Assembly (NCBI GenBank): GCA_013420905.1
Contig: JAAXNY010000006.1
Span: 3,348,001-3,412,000, forward strand
Source: Collybia mongolica
Lineage: Eukaryota; Basidiomycota; Agaricomycetes; Agaricales; Clitocybaceae
Reading direction: 5' to 3'
Length of the DNA stretch: 64,000 bases
The notes below the pieces were generated by a model that saw only the letters and a list, made by a program, of their open reading frames with translations, searched no databases and was not told where the DNA came from. The position numbers and the translations under genes are program-made. Every line of letters starts with the position of its first letter. Positions within the stretch are counted from its first letter, which is position 1. This document shows positions 35,849 to 47,046 of this stretch, one piece after another.

Positions 35849-36215
35849 ATCCTAAAAACACTGTTTTCTTTTTTCTTCGCTCTCTGCATTTCCGTGACTT
35901 CCGCCCATGAACACATTCGTTTCCGACCACTAGCAAGCTGGACATTTGTTATCCATTCGTTTTTTGTTATTATTCAATTAGGTCGACGACAATGCACTTC
36001 TTCTGGGATAAGTGCTCACATTTTCTCATACAGTGACCCCCATACCACAATTCGGTTTATTTGCGCAAAATGTATTCTCGGTAAATGACGAAGTAGCAGT
36101 TGTCGTCATTGACGTGATCGATGATGTCATGGTCGCAACCCCACACTCCAAAGTTAGAGGTGTATAAGTAACGACGGTAGTAAATATTAACCCATTTACA
36201 ACGCCATTAACCAAA
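35849..36215. promoter_or_regulatory. Upstream region of LEA-like gene with CRE-like words
   Basis: This 367-bp gap includes, about 90-120 bp before the next ATG, the words TGACGTGA and TGATGTCA. Each is one base from the ATF/CREB site TGACGTCA. Stress control would suit the LEA-like gene downstream, but this is inference from near-matches only. Confidence 0.3.
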
Positions 36216-37095
36216 ATGTCAAACTCCACTCAAATCTTTAACGTTCCCGAGGCTCAAGGCACTGAGTACGATAATTTATTCCACCCAAGAGACTTACTTA
36301 TTACATCTCTGATAGTCGTGTCGAGCTCGAGACCACTGCCGCTGCTGCCCAGATCGAGGCCCCTACATCCTCAATCGCGAGAGAAGTGGAGGCAAATGCT
36401 GATCATGCCAAAGAAGCCGCTAGTGAAGCTGCTCAAACTGCTCAGGTATGTCTCCTAATCTCGTCAGGGGTTATCATTCATTTTTGGTATAGATAAGAGG
36501 ACCATCTCTTACCGGCACCTCACCATCTGCGGTAGATCAGTTCAAACAACAAGCCAGCAAGACGACTAATTCTGCTGTTGCTGAAGGCCGGCATGATGTC
36601 GAAGCTGCGAAGGTTACTGGCGCTAGCTATCTGGACCAAGCGAAATCTTTGGCCTCCAGCGCTATCAATACTGCGCAGGTACTTGCAAGCTGCACTGCTT
36701 CAGCCCTTTTTGATGTTGTTATACCCATTAATTAGGCTTACCTTCCTACCAGTGTTGGTGGAACTTCGGGCACAAACACTTCTTCAAACCAAACTCCACC
36801 TGCCGGTATCATGTCATCGCTACAATCCGGCGCCAATACGGCCATCGGGACGACGAAGGAATACCTAGCTACTGCGCAGGATAAGGCTAAACCTCATGTC
36901 GAGAATGCCAAAGGTGTTGTTCAAGGTTACATGGGCACTGCTGGAACGCAGCCGGCACCCAATACCCCTGCTTCATCGACAGGTATCCCTGCCACAAGTG
37001 CACCCTTGGAGAGTGGGCCCCATACAGTTAGTACACCTTATCCGTCGACCACAACAACAACCAGCACCAAAGTGGGGGAGAATTCTGCTGCCTAA
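36216..37095 (+). CDS. LEA-like, Ala/Thr/Ser-rich stress protein
   Basis: Exons are 36216-36265, 36316-36445, 36493-36678 and 36736-37095, closing in phase; the product is 241 residues. The sequence is hydrophilic, rich in Ala, Thr, Ser, Gln and Lys, with amphipathic helix-like repeats such as VEANADHAKEAASEAAQTAQ, SYLDQAKSLASSAINTAQ and YLATAQDKAKPHVENAKG. These resemble 11-residue LEA group 3 repeats. The last 60 residues are low-complexity Pro/Thr/Ser. There is no signal peptide or membrane segment. A role in desiccation or stress tolerance is inferred from composition. The first junction (36266-36315) was chosen because it removes a frame change that would otherwise break the ORF. Confidence 0.7.
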
Positions 37096-37432
37096 GTATA
37101 TGAATGTTCGATTTCATCTGCGTTTTATTATCATACCCTGGGGTTCTATTGTACCAATAATCGCTGTTAATTATTTGTTGTGTAATAATGGCATAATTTT
37201 ATGAACCCGACACTATGGCCAGAGTTGTCATAACCAATTTGCATAGCAATGCATCCAAGTGCACAAGGCTGGCGCCTTTTTGTTCGGGCCGATCACTAGA
37301 TATATGGCACTGACAGGACAATCAGCGTATCTTAATCCAACATCGACACCGCTTTTTCTTGAACAAACATGGCACGGACATGTTATCTTATATTTTATAT
37401 TCCTTGACTGAAATGTGGCCCAGGATAACTTT
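37096..37432. other. Intergenic spacer before the beta-flanking gene
   Basis: This 337-bp spacer shows no repeat or gene. It presumably carries the beta-flanking gene promoter and possibly a short 5' coding exon (see that gene). Confidence 0.3.
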
Positions 37433-38354
37433 ATGAACCTCGCGAAGAAAGGGTACGAGGCATACAACAAATCACAGAGTAAGATCAAGTGTAGATAAAG
37501 AAGATTAGGTGGATCGCTAGCTGACATCAGTGCCCTCAACAGCCGACTTGAACAAGACTGGCGGGCAGGAGCTCAATTCTCCGCACAACAGTGGCCACAG
37601 CTCTGGTGGACCCAACAGTGAGTCCACCTATTTTCCAAGAAGCGTTAGGCGCCGATCTGATATGTGCGCTATCCCAAAGTTAACCAGAACGAAGCAATAC
37701 AGAATGCTGAGAAACATGGTTCTGGGGAGAGCTCGTTGTTTTCGACTGCGCTTGGATTCTTGAATAATAACAAGGTACGTTTCCTTCTGCAGGCTGAAGA
37801 GTTTCATAGGCGCTGGTCTATACGTTGATCCCTGACCTTAGGGCGAACATGACAAGCCTTTGGATGAAGAGGATGTGACGAGGGCGCATGAGAAGGCATA
37901 TAAAGAGGGTAACCCGGCTGGTTTGAATGCCAGTTCCTTAGGCAGTGCAGCTGCATTGCAGGCGAGTTGTCGCTTTAATGACAAGCATGTTCCAATGATT
38001 AAATGCCATACAGGTCCTCCAACAATTCACGTCTGGAGGAAAGAGTAGTGGGGGCTCGAGCAGCGGATCTTCGACTGACCTTATCAGCCTGGCCATGGCA
38101 GAAGCCACTAAGCTGTTCGACAAGTCTGGAGGAACAGCGTCTGGCAACAAGCAGGATGCTGTCAACGGCGCGGCTATGACGGTCATGAAGCTTTTGGTAC
38201 AGTCGAAGTTCAGTGGTGGGGCAGCGACGACTGGAGGGAGCAATTCCGGTGGTTTGGGAAGCTTGTTGAGTCTTGTGAGTGGAAGCTCACTTGTTCGCAT
38301 ATCTCTGACAGTGACTGAGCATGGTGCTTTTAGGCTTCCAACTTTACGAAATGA
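37433..38354 (+). CDS. Beta-flanking protein (HD mating-type locus flank)
   Basis: This is a conserved fungal protein of unknown biochemical role whose gene borders the HD (MAT-A) locus in many agaricomycetes. Exons are 37433-37478, 37543-37617, 37680-37774, 37842-37961, 38014-38274 and 38334-38354; the product is 205 residues. Recognisable parts are LAKKGYEAYNKSQ, GESSLFSTALGFLNNNKG, DEEDVTRAHEKAYKEG, ASSLGSAAALQ|VLQQFTSGG, DLISLAMAEATKLFDKSGG, AVNGAAMTVMKLLVQSKF, and a Gly/Ser-rich C-terminus. Intron 4 (37962-38013) starts with GC, not GT. The true start may include a few upstream residues: DNF precedes the chosen ATG in frame, and relatives begin MDNF, so a mini-exon could lie upstream. 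Confidence 0.85.
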
Positions 38355-38889
38355 CATCAAGAATTATATAAGAGTGCTATATACACTTTACACATGTCAT
38401 CGACCTTTACCAGTGTTATATAAAGAAGCTAGCTGTAAAATACGAAATGAGCAGGCTCCTAGAACCATCCCTTCACTGATGGTTTCAAGACTTTTTAAGT
38501 GAGCTTTTGAGGCGGGGAAGTCGGTCTGATGTGTCTAACACTGTAGACGACGTTTTTCATCAGGGTTAAGAAGGTAGGATAAATATTCCCGGTTGATTTT
38601 CTGAGATACAAAAGTAGTGAAAATAGAGTGCACTAGGGAAATCCATTGATATATAATTGTACATTGTCATTTTCCTCGTGGGTGATGGGACGGGATGCAA
38701 TAAAGAACAGGGAATGTAGCAAGGCCTAGGGTATAATGTGTACAAAAGGATGAAAGCAAAATGGAGTGATTATAGCGAAGGAAGCTGTCAAGATGCACTA
38801 TCATAGACACCACCATACATAGATATTGTAAGGCACACATTGATTCTAGGAAACATAGACGGCGTAACAAGTGCGATAGGCAACTGTTC
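38355..38889. other. Intergenic spacer, beta-flanking gene to HD2
   Basis: About 535 bp of AT-rich sequence without a recognised gene or repeat, between the beta-flanking stop and the end of the out-of-frame HD2 tail. Confidence 0.35.
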
Positions 38890-39124
38890 TCAAGGAAGCA
38901 ATGTTTCGAAATCGGGTTGCAAAACGTCTTTAACAGATATCATTGGGGCATTGAAGCCTGTATAGGACAGAAATTTTGAAGCTAGCTTGTTCAGAGGTGA
39001 TACAATGTTCGGAAAATCGCCAAACATATCATCCACGTTCGTGTAGTCAATGTCCAAGATAGGAATGGGGGACAGTGGATTCTCCGGTAGCATTATCGGA
39101 GAGAGGGCTGGCGTGGTGAGAGTG
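38890..39124 (-). pseudogene. Out-of-frame C-terminal remnant of HD2
   Basis: This frame continues the HD2 coding sense (ALSPIMLPENPLSPIPILDI, then DDMFGDFPNIVSPLNKLASK, ending FETLLP) and stops at 38890. It is cut from HD2 by one extra base of phase from the 34-bp tandem duplication just upstream (39104-39171). With one repeat unit instead of two the frames join without a break. It is therefore best read as HD2 coding sequence lost from this allele, about 78 codons. Confidence 0.65.
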
Positions 39125-39171
39125 CTAGATGCGGTGGAGGGCTGGCGTGGTGAGAGTGCTAGATGCGGTGG
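39104..39171. repeat. 34-bp perfect tandem duplication inside HD2
   Basis: Two identical 34-bp units lie head to tail at 39104-39137 and 39138-39171 (each begins AGGGCTGGCG and ends GATGCGGTGG on the plus strand). Thirty-four is not a multiple of three, so the second unit shifts the HD2 frame and brings a TAG at 39125-39127 into phase. Confidence 0.9.
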
Positions 39172-40721
39172 ACGGGTTACTGGAGAGTGAAGGTGATCTG
39201 TTGAGGGACAGGCCATCCGAGCTGAAGGAAGAAAAGCGAGAATTTGATGTAACTGATTGAAATGAGGAAGCTCTTAGATTGACAAGGCTCGCCCCACATG
39301 GCGTCGTGCTCGGATGTTTAGGAATCCGCTTTGGAAAGTGAGCGATCTTCCTGTATGTGGTAGAGGAGGAGGATAAGTCGGTGCATTTAAATGGATGGGT
39401 ATTAGACGGGGAAGCGGAGATAGTGGGGACCGTAATGAGGGGTACGGATATGGGACTAGCTAAAGAGGGAATGAAAGCAGGGTGAGGAGCAGACGATGGC
39501 GTTGTATGAGTAGATGTGAACCAAGGGCGTTTTGCCGACGCATTAGGAGAAGAGGCTGCGGAAGAGCGTTTTTTTGCGTCATCCCTGATTGTGAGCTTCG
39601 TTGCGAAGTCTGCGATGAGTTCGTCAATGTCTACGATCGAACTAGCTGAGGGGATAGTAATGGCTCTATTCCGCATCCATATTGGGGCTGAAAATGTAGA
39701 TTTCTTCAACAGTTTGTCAGGAGTTGCTGGTGAATAAGGCGTGGGGAAAGCATGAGGTGGGGGAGTCTTGTTGAAGGGGCCTCGTTCCCAATGTGTTGAA
39801 GGGGCCTACGTTATCCATGTTTAAAGACCAGAGTTATAGGTTGCGAGTCACGAACCATGTCTTCGTCAGAATCCTCTATTAAACCGTGCGCGGAAGTACC
39901 TGGTAGGGGGGGATGTGTACGATCTTTTGCAGGAATTTGGAAGGGAGGTATTTTCTCCTCCAAGAATAGTTTGAGCGCTGAACAATTCGAGGTCAGTCGC
40001 CGGGTAATTTTACCTTCCTTCTTCGCTCGATTACGATGGTTTTGAAACTGGAGCAAGTGGAAAATTAGGACAAATGGATCGCTGAGAGCACATACTCACC
40101 CAAACTTCTATTTGCCTCGGTGTCATCATAGATGTTCTTGCCATGGCAATGCGATCGGGCACAGATGGGTATGCATTATGCTCGAAATACTTCTCGAGAT
40201 AAGGGACGAACTCCTAAATGTTTGAATTGAATGCTCAGCAAAGTCATGGCCATATGCGTCAGCTTGTTACATACCTGATTAAACGGTGGTCTTGTTTCTA
40301 ATTTACGTCGGGGTCTTTGAAATTCTTTCGCTCGCCTCCTGGCAAGTTGCTCAACGGTCATGAGTTGATCCATGTATTGGCGTTCCGGCACTTGCATCAG
40401 GCGTTGAAAGCTGGAGAGACATCCAGGGTCATAGTGTAAACGCTGGGCAACCTTCCGCCAAGCCTGAGAGTGTACTGAAATGTACATTTCACGAATCTGG
40501 TGGGCAGCGTTGATGTACATGTCGGAGAGTGAGCACGCAGCTTCCAAAGGACACCCGTTTGCTACCAAAGATGACGCTATCTCTTTAGGTATGGGCAGGA
40601 GGGGCATCGGGGCAATAATTGCCTCGTTTGTTGAGGACAACGTTTCGATATCGTATGGTGAGCTTCTTCTACATAGTTTTCCAATTTTTCGTGCGACGGT
40701 AGCGATGCTTTGCTCTATCAT
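39125..40721 (-). CDS. HD2 homeodomain mating-type protein (frameshifted C-terminus)
   Basis: HD2 is the partner of HD1 in the heterodimeric transcription factor that controls dikaryon development. Exons are 40721-40275, 40213-40100, 40047-39856 and 39805-39125; as read the product is 477 residues. The homeodomain spans three exons: RRKLETRPPFNQ, EFVPYLEKYFEHNAYPSV, RTSMMTPRQIEVW, then FQNHRNRAKKEGK with the classical helix 3. The N-terminal 120 residues would hold the HD1-dimerisation specificity region. A bipartite basic patch and a Ser/Pro-rich tail follow. The tail ends early (TAG 39125) because of a 34-bp tandem duplication. A 36-nt stretch after the homeodomain (39997-40032) has GT-AG ends but is in phase and may stay. 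The donor at 39855 (GTTCGT) is weak. The start is divergent from HD1, 154 bp away. Confidence 0.88.
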
Positions 40722-40875
40722 GGTAGGTCCGTCGTGCGTGCAGATTGGGAAAGTATTCGGACAATGCCTTTGAGCTCTGCGCTTTCAATAGCTCCGTTAC
40801 ATAAGCACAATGCAAAAAGGTGTGGGAATCAAAAAACAATGAACCAAACAAGCCAACACGCCACTGTTGGCGTTC
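40722..40875. promoter_or_regulatory. Shared HD2/HD1 promoter
   Basis: These 154 bp lie between the divergent start codons of HD2 and HD1, the compact arrangement typical of agaricomycete HD pairs. No specific operator was recognised. In dikaryons the HD1-HD2 dimer represses or activates through sites of this type, but none can be marked here. Confidence 0.5.
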
Positions 40876-42995
40876 ATGATTGATTGGACCCACAAAGCAT
40901 CTTCACTCTACCACACCATGATCTCAAGACCCCCAATTGACGAGAGGATGTCTCGCGCCGAACAACAGTTTATACATGCCGCAGCTGTAGGAGGCCTTAC
41001 CCTCGCGAAATTCGAAGAAGAGTGGGCTATGCTCTTAGCCGATATAGATCACGAGTCGAAGACAACCAATATTGACGATGCCACGACAACTTTCAGGAAC
41101 GTCATATCCACCAGAATTATGCTACTGAGCGAGCATCTCCTAAAGTTGCAAATAGACGCTGATGCGATGGAATCCACATTTGAAAGCGAACTGGAAAGCA
41201 TATTTGCTCGTGTCGATATTAACGATACCACTAACTTCATACCTCCCACTTCATCCTCTACAACTTCTAACTCAGTTACTACCCAAACTATCGGCCACGA
41301 TCGCACGACTCCTCCTTACATCGAACCAGCATACAATTGGCTGTTGAAGAATCTCCATAACCCCTACCCATCAAAGGAGATCAGGAATGCCATGCAACTC
41401 GAAACCGGCTCCAGCCGCAAGGCCATCGATGCGTGGTTTATAGATGCACGCAAACGGATTGGGTGGAATTCTCTACGCCGAAAACATTTTTCAAACAAAC
41501 GTGCTCGTATTGTCATGGCCGCGATGCATTTCTTCCTACCTGATTTTTTCGGAGAGCGAATTGATGTCACCGATCCAATTATCGACCTAGAATTTGTGTC
41601 GATCGAGACCCGTGCCAAGGCCCTATATTCTGAAAGATACTCGGAGAGCACACTGGCGGCAACTCTATCTGCTTCCGTGAAAGATTTGACACCCGAGACG
41701 AGAGCGAAAATAAGGGCGGCCGATGCGGCTTGCAGACAAAGGAGGGACAAACGCCAAGTGCACCATGATACGCAAGCAGCACTATCGTATCCTTCTCCTG
41801 ATCGTTCCGTTAGTGGAACACCCGAACCCGTCCTTCCACTGCCTATCGTCACCGGTAGCTTTTGTACCGCGGAAGAATTCGGTTGCGGCGTGAAGCGCAG
41901 AAGCCACGAGACCGAGATTGAGCAACCAAGTAAGCGATGCCGGTACGCCACAGTCTTATTCTCCTTATCATTAGAAATCTAAAACATTACCTTAGGCTTG
42001 GGATTAGTAATACCGGCCTTCCCTCACCCGCACTATCCTCTCATAACTCTTTACCTGTCGACAATTGTATGTCGAGTATACCTACTGCTATCACTATTCC
42101 TTCTATCTCTGGTCGCAAGCGCCGCTTGTCGGATGCGGACAGCTGTGGTCTTCCTAAAAGACCTTGCCATCTACTTGCTGGCCCTCGGCCCCAAGCCGTA
42201 TCTGATCCTTTACCTACGTCGGACACATTCTCGGCTTGGTTCCATACCAACTTCACCACTTCGGATAATTCCTATGTAGAAGGGCCTGACCTTTCTACAC
42301 CATTGGATATCGAGGTATATTGCTATGCCACCCCCATGTTTGATACACAAACCAAAGTAATGGCAGGTGAACCCAATAATTGTGAGTTTCCATCCGGATT
42401 ACATTGTGCTTGAACAAACTTGTAATACGTAGGCCACATGAACTTCCCCCTTGCAGACAATGCGCGCCATACCCTTGACACCTCTGCGAATGACATCAAC
42501 CGTAATAGATTGTTTACGGGATTCGAGGATACCCCAAATTTCGCGACGCTAGGCACGAAATCACCCCTCTTGAACCTCCCTGAGACTGACAATATTCCAG
42601 AGCTCTCAAATCATCCCAGTGATTTTTTATTACCGCAAACAAAATTAGATATGGATTTCGTATCAAACCCCTATCTTCCCTATCTAAGGGAACTCAACTC
42701 TATAGCTGTCGATACAGCCGTGATCGCTGATCCCTCAACTTTTATATTTCAAGACCCACCGTCTTCCCACGACTGGATGTTCCCCTCCATGTTACTTTCA
42801 CAGAGACCTCTCCACAATCTCGAGAAAGAACGTGCAACCTGGGGCAGCACACCCACATTTGATCCTCTAATAAACGACGAAACCAACAACGAAATGCACA
42901 TCTTTGCTCAAACGAACAAAACGGCAAAGCAACTTAAGTTAATGGAAATGAGAGAGGCGACGCGCCGTTTGGAGGCAGAGATTGCTGCTTCGTAG
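40876..42995 (+). CDS. HD1 homeodomain mating-type protein
   Basis: HD1 pairs with HD2 from a different mating type; HD1 usually supplies nuclear localisation. Exons are 40876-41942, 41996-42381 and 42433-42995, closing in phase; the product is 671 residues. The N-terminal 110 residues (specificity region) include MSRAEQQFIHAAAVGGL and FEEEWAMLLADIDHESK. The HD1-class homeodomain reads PYIEPAYNWLLKNLHNPYPS, then SRKAIDAWFIDARKRIGW, with WFxxxRxRxGW in helix 3. Basic clusters (GRKRRLSDADS, KRPCH) could be nuclear signals. The C-terminus ends in a predicted helix (KLMEMREATRRLEAEIAAS). The start at 40876 is the first ATG; ATG 40918 (MISRPPIDERMSRAEQQF) may be the real one. No lesion was seen, so HD1 looks functional. 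Confidence 0.92.
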
Positions 42996-44109
42996 ACGTT
43001 TCTTCGTCGAATGTATTTCCATTATATTCATGACTTGAGCACATTATATCTACTTCCATCAATCATCGACCATTCATGCATAGATCATTATATCATTATT
43101 TACTGCTTAACAAAGGATTTATTTTCGGGTTCTCACTTCACTGCCCCATGACCAATTTAATATCTCTGTATCACGAAATAAGGATACTGAACTGATAACT
43201 TCAGAAAAGCGTCAAAATTCGGTGGATGTTTAGGACGACTGGAACTACTACTGATATTGAATCATCCTGAAAATTTGATTTATTTGAATAAACATTAGTT
43301 TTGCCATAATATGGCGTTCATATGGCGTTCAATGTGTAAAAAAAATAAAATTTGATCAGAAGCCGAAAATATGCCCGAAATGTTTTGGATACACGTGCAA
43401 CGAAACTTTAGATTGGCCGCCAAACTTTCGACCTATGCCCGAAGTTTTTTGGATACACATACAACCAAACATTAGATTGGCCGCCAAACTTTGGCTGCAT
43501 GTGAGGGTCAGGTCTTCGGACCACGGTCTCTTGTCTCCTATGGACTCTTTAGTACATATCACGGACTATTATTATGATTATGGCCTCACTTACTTACCTA
43601 TGGTCTCTTGTACTTACGGACTCCCTTCGACTTAGTCAAACGGACTCTATTTATTTACATCGGATAGTTCCGGCCATATATGGTGGCCGGTTAGCAGTTT
43701 GTACGACTTTGTCAAATCAACGCCAGTTTCGGGTCCTCGTTTGCTCGAAAACCTCTTGCTCACTTGCATTCTCTCATAATTCTTGTCTAACGGCCTTGGA
43801 CCGTGCCTTGCCCGTTACACTGCACCCCGCGAAACTTTTGACATACTGAACTTGGAGATTATGTCAAACTGTTATCAAGCTACAGCTACCCTACCAAGCT
43901 AACAGGAGGCTTATTTCAGACTGTTTTACATGAAGAGAATTAGTATTTTATTAAAGCAACCATTAGGATAGATCAGTAGGTAGATATTAACATGAAATAT
44001 TCAAACGAGTGTGGGTATGCTATGCTACATGAATGGTGAGAGTTGGTAAGGAGGGTGAAAACTAACGAGAGTGGGTATATATAGAGAATCAATGGCATAA
44101 ATCACAGGG
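42996..44109. other. Gene-free boundary between MAT-A and right accessory region
   Basis: About 1.1 kb downstream of HD1. It holds the two-unit 64-bp repeat (43370-43497) and otherwise short frames. MIP, the usual neighbour on this side, is not here. Confidence 0.4.
43370..43497. repeat. Two-unit 64-bp tandem repeat
   Basis: Units at 43370-43433 and 43434-43497 align end to end with few mismatches. Both contain TTTTGGATACAC and TTAGATTGGCCGCCAAACTT. No function is apparent; it may be a remnant of a small inserted element. Confidence 0.65.
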
Positions 44110-45630
44110 TCAGAAATCATCAAATTTGAAGTCCAAAGGATGTGTCATCACTGGCTTCTCATTGCTAAAAGATAGGTCAGCCATCAATGCAAGTGGCTTC
44201 CTGCTTGAGGCAGATGTTATATTTCCACAATTTGGGTTTGGCTCTTCATCACTTGAACTAGTGAGATTGACTACTGAATTCTTCATCTTTTGAGGTTGCA
44301 GAAAGGATGTTTCTGGAGCAGAAACAGGATTGGCCTTGTTGGCATCAAGATCTAGTGTTTAGTTAAGCCATTATCTGGCAAATGGCCAGGTTTGATTATT
44401 CAACATACCATTAGCAATCTCATTGGCAATATCTCTTGCCATTTCATCATCAACTAGAGTAGTGCAGGAAGGTTCAGGGGAGTGAGTCCAAAGTTTTGTG
44501 GGCTCTTTGAAAATACAATTGAGTGAGAAATTTGTAGGAAAAGTGAGCACATACCTCCATTACTACAGTGTTGTTTTTTTGGTTGTACTGTACTATCATT
44601 GCTGTCACTGCCATGGCTACTGGAATCTGACTCATCTGAGCTATATTCCTCTGAAACAGCTCGTCCTACAGTGAAATTATTTGGATATTAGTAACAAGAA
44701 GAAATGTAATGAATAGGACTCACTCTTGCCCTTCCTCTTCAGCTGCTGACTCCTAAGGTTAAATACAAGCCCTCCTGGTATAGATTGATGTGGTTCCAAA
44801 GGTCCATGCAGCCAGAAATTGATCACATCATTTGGAATAGGTTGACATGTTGCTATTTGACAAGATTCAGTATCATTTTGAGCAATATTTTTCAATAGCT
44901 TACCAAGGCAGATGAAGTTGTCAGTCCATTTTTGTTTTTTTGGTTCCTGGATTCAAAAAGAGTCACTCACCATTAGGCTGGGGATCAGGTAGTACAAGAA
45001 CCTTTCACTGCTCCTTTGTACACACCAAAAAACAAGGCTGTCCATCATCTGAGGTAGAAGGTCAAAAAACTGGAAGAGGTCAGGAAATATGTTTTGTAGG
45101 GCAGCAAGCACTTCTAGATGATTCCATGCTGAATCCAGAAAGATGCCCTTTATATGATCTGCCTTGATGAGAGCTCTTGGAAGTTGTTGAAGCTGGTAAT
45201 GTGTAGGGAATGACTGGTCAGCAAGCCCTTTAACACAACCAGCCTTATCCTATTGTAGGGAGATCAGGTTTGATAGGTCAATGGAATCTGCATGAATACT
45301 GTACCTTGAGAAGCCCACTAGACAGCCACACAATGTAGGCAGCCTTGAACTCAGTAGTCTGTGTTTTTTTCTATGGAGGGTCAGGCCTGTAAAAAATGAT
45401 ATAGGACTGAGACAAACTTTTTTTAAACTCTTGGAGTCACGAGGTTCTCTTTTCAGACCATAGTTGGCTTCTCGGTCTGCTGCACTATATTGTGAGGATG
45501 ACATCCTTCCAAGACTTGAACCAGAGGCTGTACTGGATGAGCCTAAACCAGGAGTAAGTGACATTCCTGATGTGCCAATCAGGTTTTGCAGAATAATTTT
45601 GACATCAATGCTAGAAGCTGGAGGGTCCAT
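44110..45630 (-). CDS. Hypothetical multi-exon gene Z
   Basis: Unrecognised. Coding character runs on the minus strand from an ATG at 45630 (MDPPASSIDVKIILQNLIG) to a TGA at 44110-44112 (ending PLDFKFDDF), in about seven exons. Identifiable exons include TEFKAAYIVWLSSGLLK (about 45300-45365), a 90-codon exon with RALIKADHIKGIFLDSAWNH and DLFQFFDLLPQMMDSLVFW (about 44970-45250), IPNDVINFWLHGPLEPHQSI (about 44720-44910), a Ser/Asp-rich exon (SDESDSSSHGSDSNDS) and EMARDIANEIANG. The segments join across GT-AG introns, but I did not close every phase. The style (AT-rich, Ser-rich, helical) is unlike the core block. It may be an element-borne or lineage-specific gene. Confidence 0.5.
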
Positions 45631-46507
45631 TGTTGAAAGGAAAGGACTGGTATAAATGAGTGGGGTATAGTGGGGGAATAAAGAAAGGGAGAGAGTGGTT
45701 GGTTGGTTTTTGGCTCTGTTTGTTTTTGAGAATTTCAAGTACAGCAAGTGGTGCAATCAATTTTTGTGCCTGACTAAGCCCACAGAACCAAGCTAGAGCA
45801 AGATGCCAATTTGGCTGTTCTCACACTGGGGGTATACATATATTATAGGACCATCTGTATAGTATAATGAATGCAAATGGAGGAAATTATAACTCAAATT
45901 ACATTTAGCATGTAAGGCCCAGATAGATAAGCAAGGTTAGAAACTGTCCTACAGGCCTGGGTTCTGCTTTTCTGCTGTTTTCTGGAGCTGTTGTTCTTGC
46001 CTTTGCCCATAATTGGAGTGGGAGTCAGAAGAGAGATTTCAAAAAACAAATGGTTTGGTATAAGTATGAGATGCCAGGTTATCAGGTGTCAGCCTATCCA
46101 GTCAAGCGAAATGGAATTACATAAGAATTTCATTCTATAAGGCAGGTTTAGCCATTGGAAAATTTGTGCATTAGTTGCAGATTGAGCCCAGAGCCTCAGC
46201 AGTCTTAGTCAGCATCCATTAGCCTTGAGCAGTGCTGTTGAGTGTTAACCATTAGTCTATAAAGGCAAGTAAACTAAATGGCTTGAAAACTTATATATCA
46301 GGTATAGTATCTCTAAAGGGCGAGCCCACAACCCATTTTTGCTGAGTACCCCTCCCCCAGTCCACCCTGAGACTACAGGCCTGCCAGGAATGTACCTCAT
46401 AGTGTAGTCTAGCCTTTACCCATGGACAGGGTTAGTATCTGTCTGCCCTTCAATAAATTACACTATATTGGAATTTAAGAGTCTGCATTGAGCCTACTGG
46501 TAAGATT
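45631..46507. other. AT-rich spacer without a gene call
   Basis: The 5' side of gene Z, followed by non-coding sequence. Nothing recognisable. Confidence 0.3.
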
Positions 46508-46860
46508 TTAATTAGCCATGTAGTGAATCTGCTGCATTGCTGCAAGTGCCTGTGCCCATAACACTGCTTGGGGCCTCCAGATATCATCAGGAAGGGCCAC
46601 CTGGAGATCTTTTTTGCCACAACAATTTGATCGTATAATTTCATATGGTGGATAACTGCCATCTTCCCATTCTTCATGACATATTCCATACCCTGGTTAC
46701 GAGTCCTTATGTTTACATAAGTAACTTGTTCATCATCCTGGGTTTGCAGGGAAAATTCAGCGTACCCAACAAGATCCAGTGTTGTTTTTCCCACAGTCAG
46801 TAAGTTTGAAGTGTTCCGAGATTTCATTAGAACATGATCAGTAAACTTTTTGAAGTACAT
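46508..46860 (-). pseudogene. Fragment of an unknown gene with a 1-nt frameshift
   Basis: From an ATG at 46860 the frame encodes YFKKFTDHVLMKSRNTSNLL, VGYAEFSLQTQDDEQVTYVN and MKLYDQIVVAKK. At a run of six A (about 46610) the sense moves to another frame, which reads on as DLQVALPDDIWRPQAVLWAQ, then ALAAMQQIHYMAN and a TAA (46508-46510). A single missing A explains the change. I do not know the family. No domain was seen. The fragment sits next to the palindrome and satellite-like array, in sequence with TE character. Confidence 0.4.
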
Positions 46861-47046
46861 CAGTAAGACTTTGTAGTCGTGGAAATATTTTTCTAACTGT
46901 GGGAATCAAAATTAGCCGACGCGCGGATTTCGAGCAAAAAAGGCAACTGCTAACATGGGCTGCATTTAATAATATAAATTCGAGTTAATTGGTCTTTTTC
47001 TTGAGATATCTCAAGAATTAATTAATAACTGTCCACTGCATAATCA

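Noticed and set aside
39104..39171. An intron that would remove the HD2 frameshift
   Set aside because: The only nearby GT (in TCCAGTAACC) joined to the second CTAG acceptor leaves the wrong phase and meets a stop within a dozen codons.
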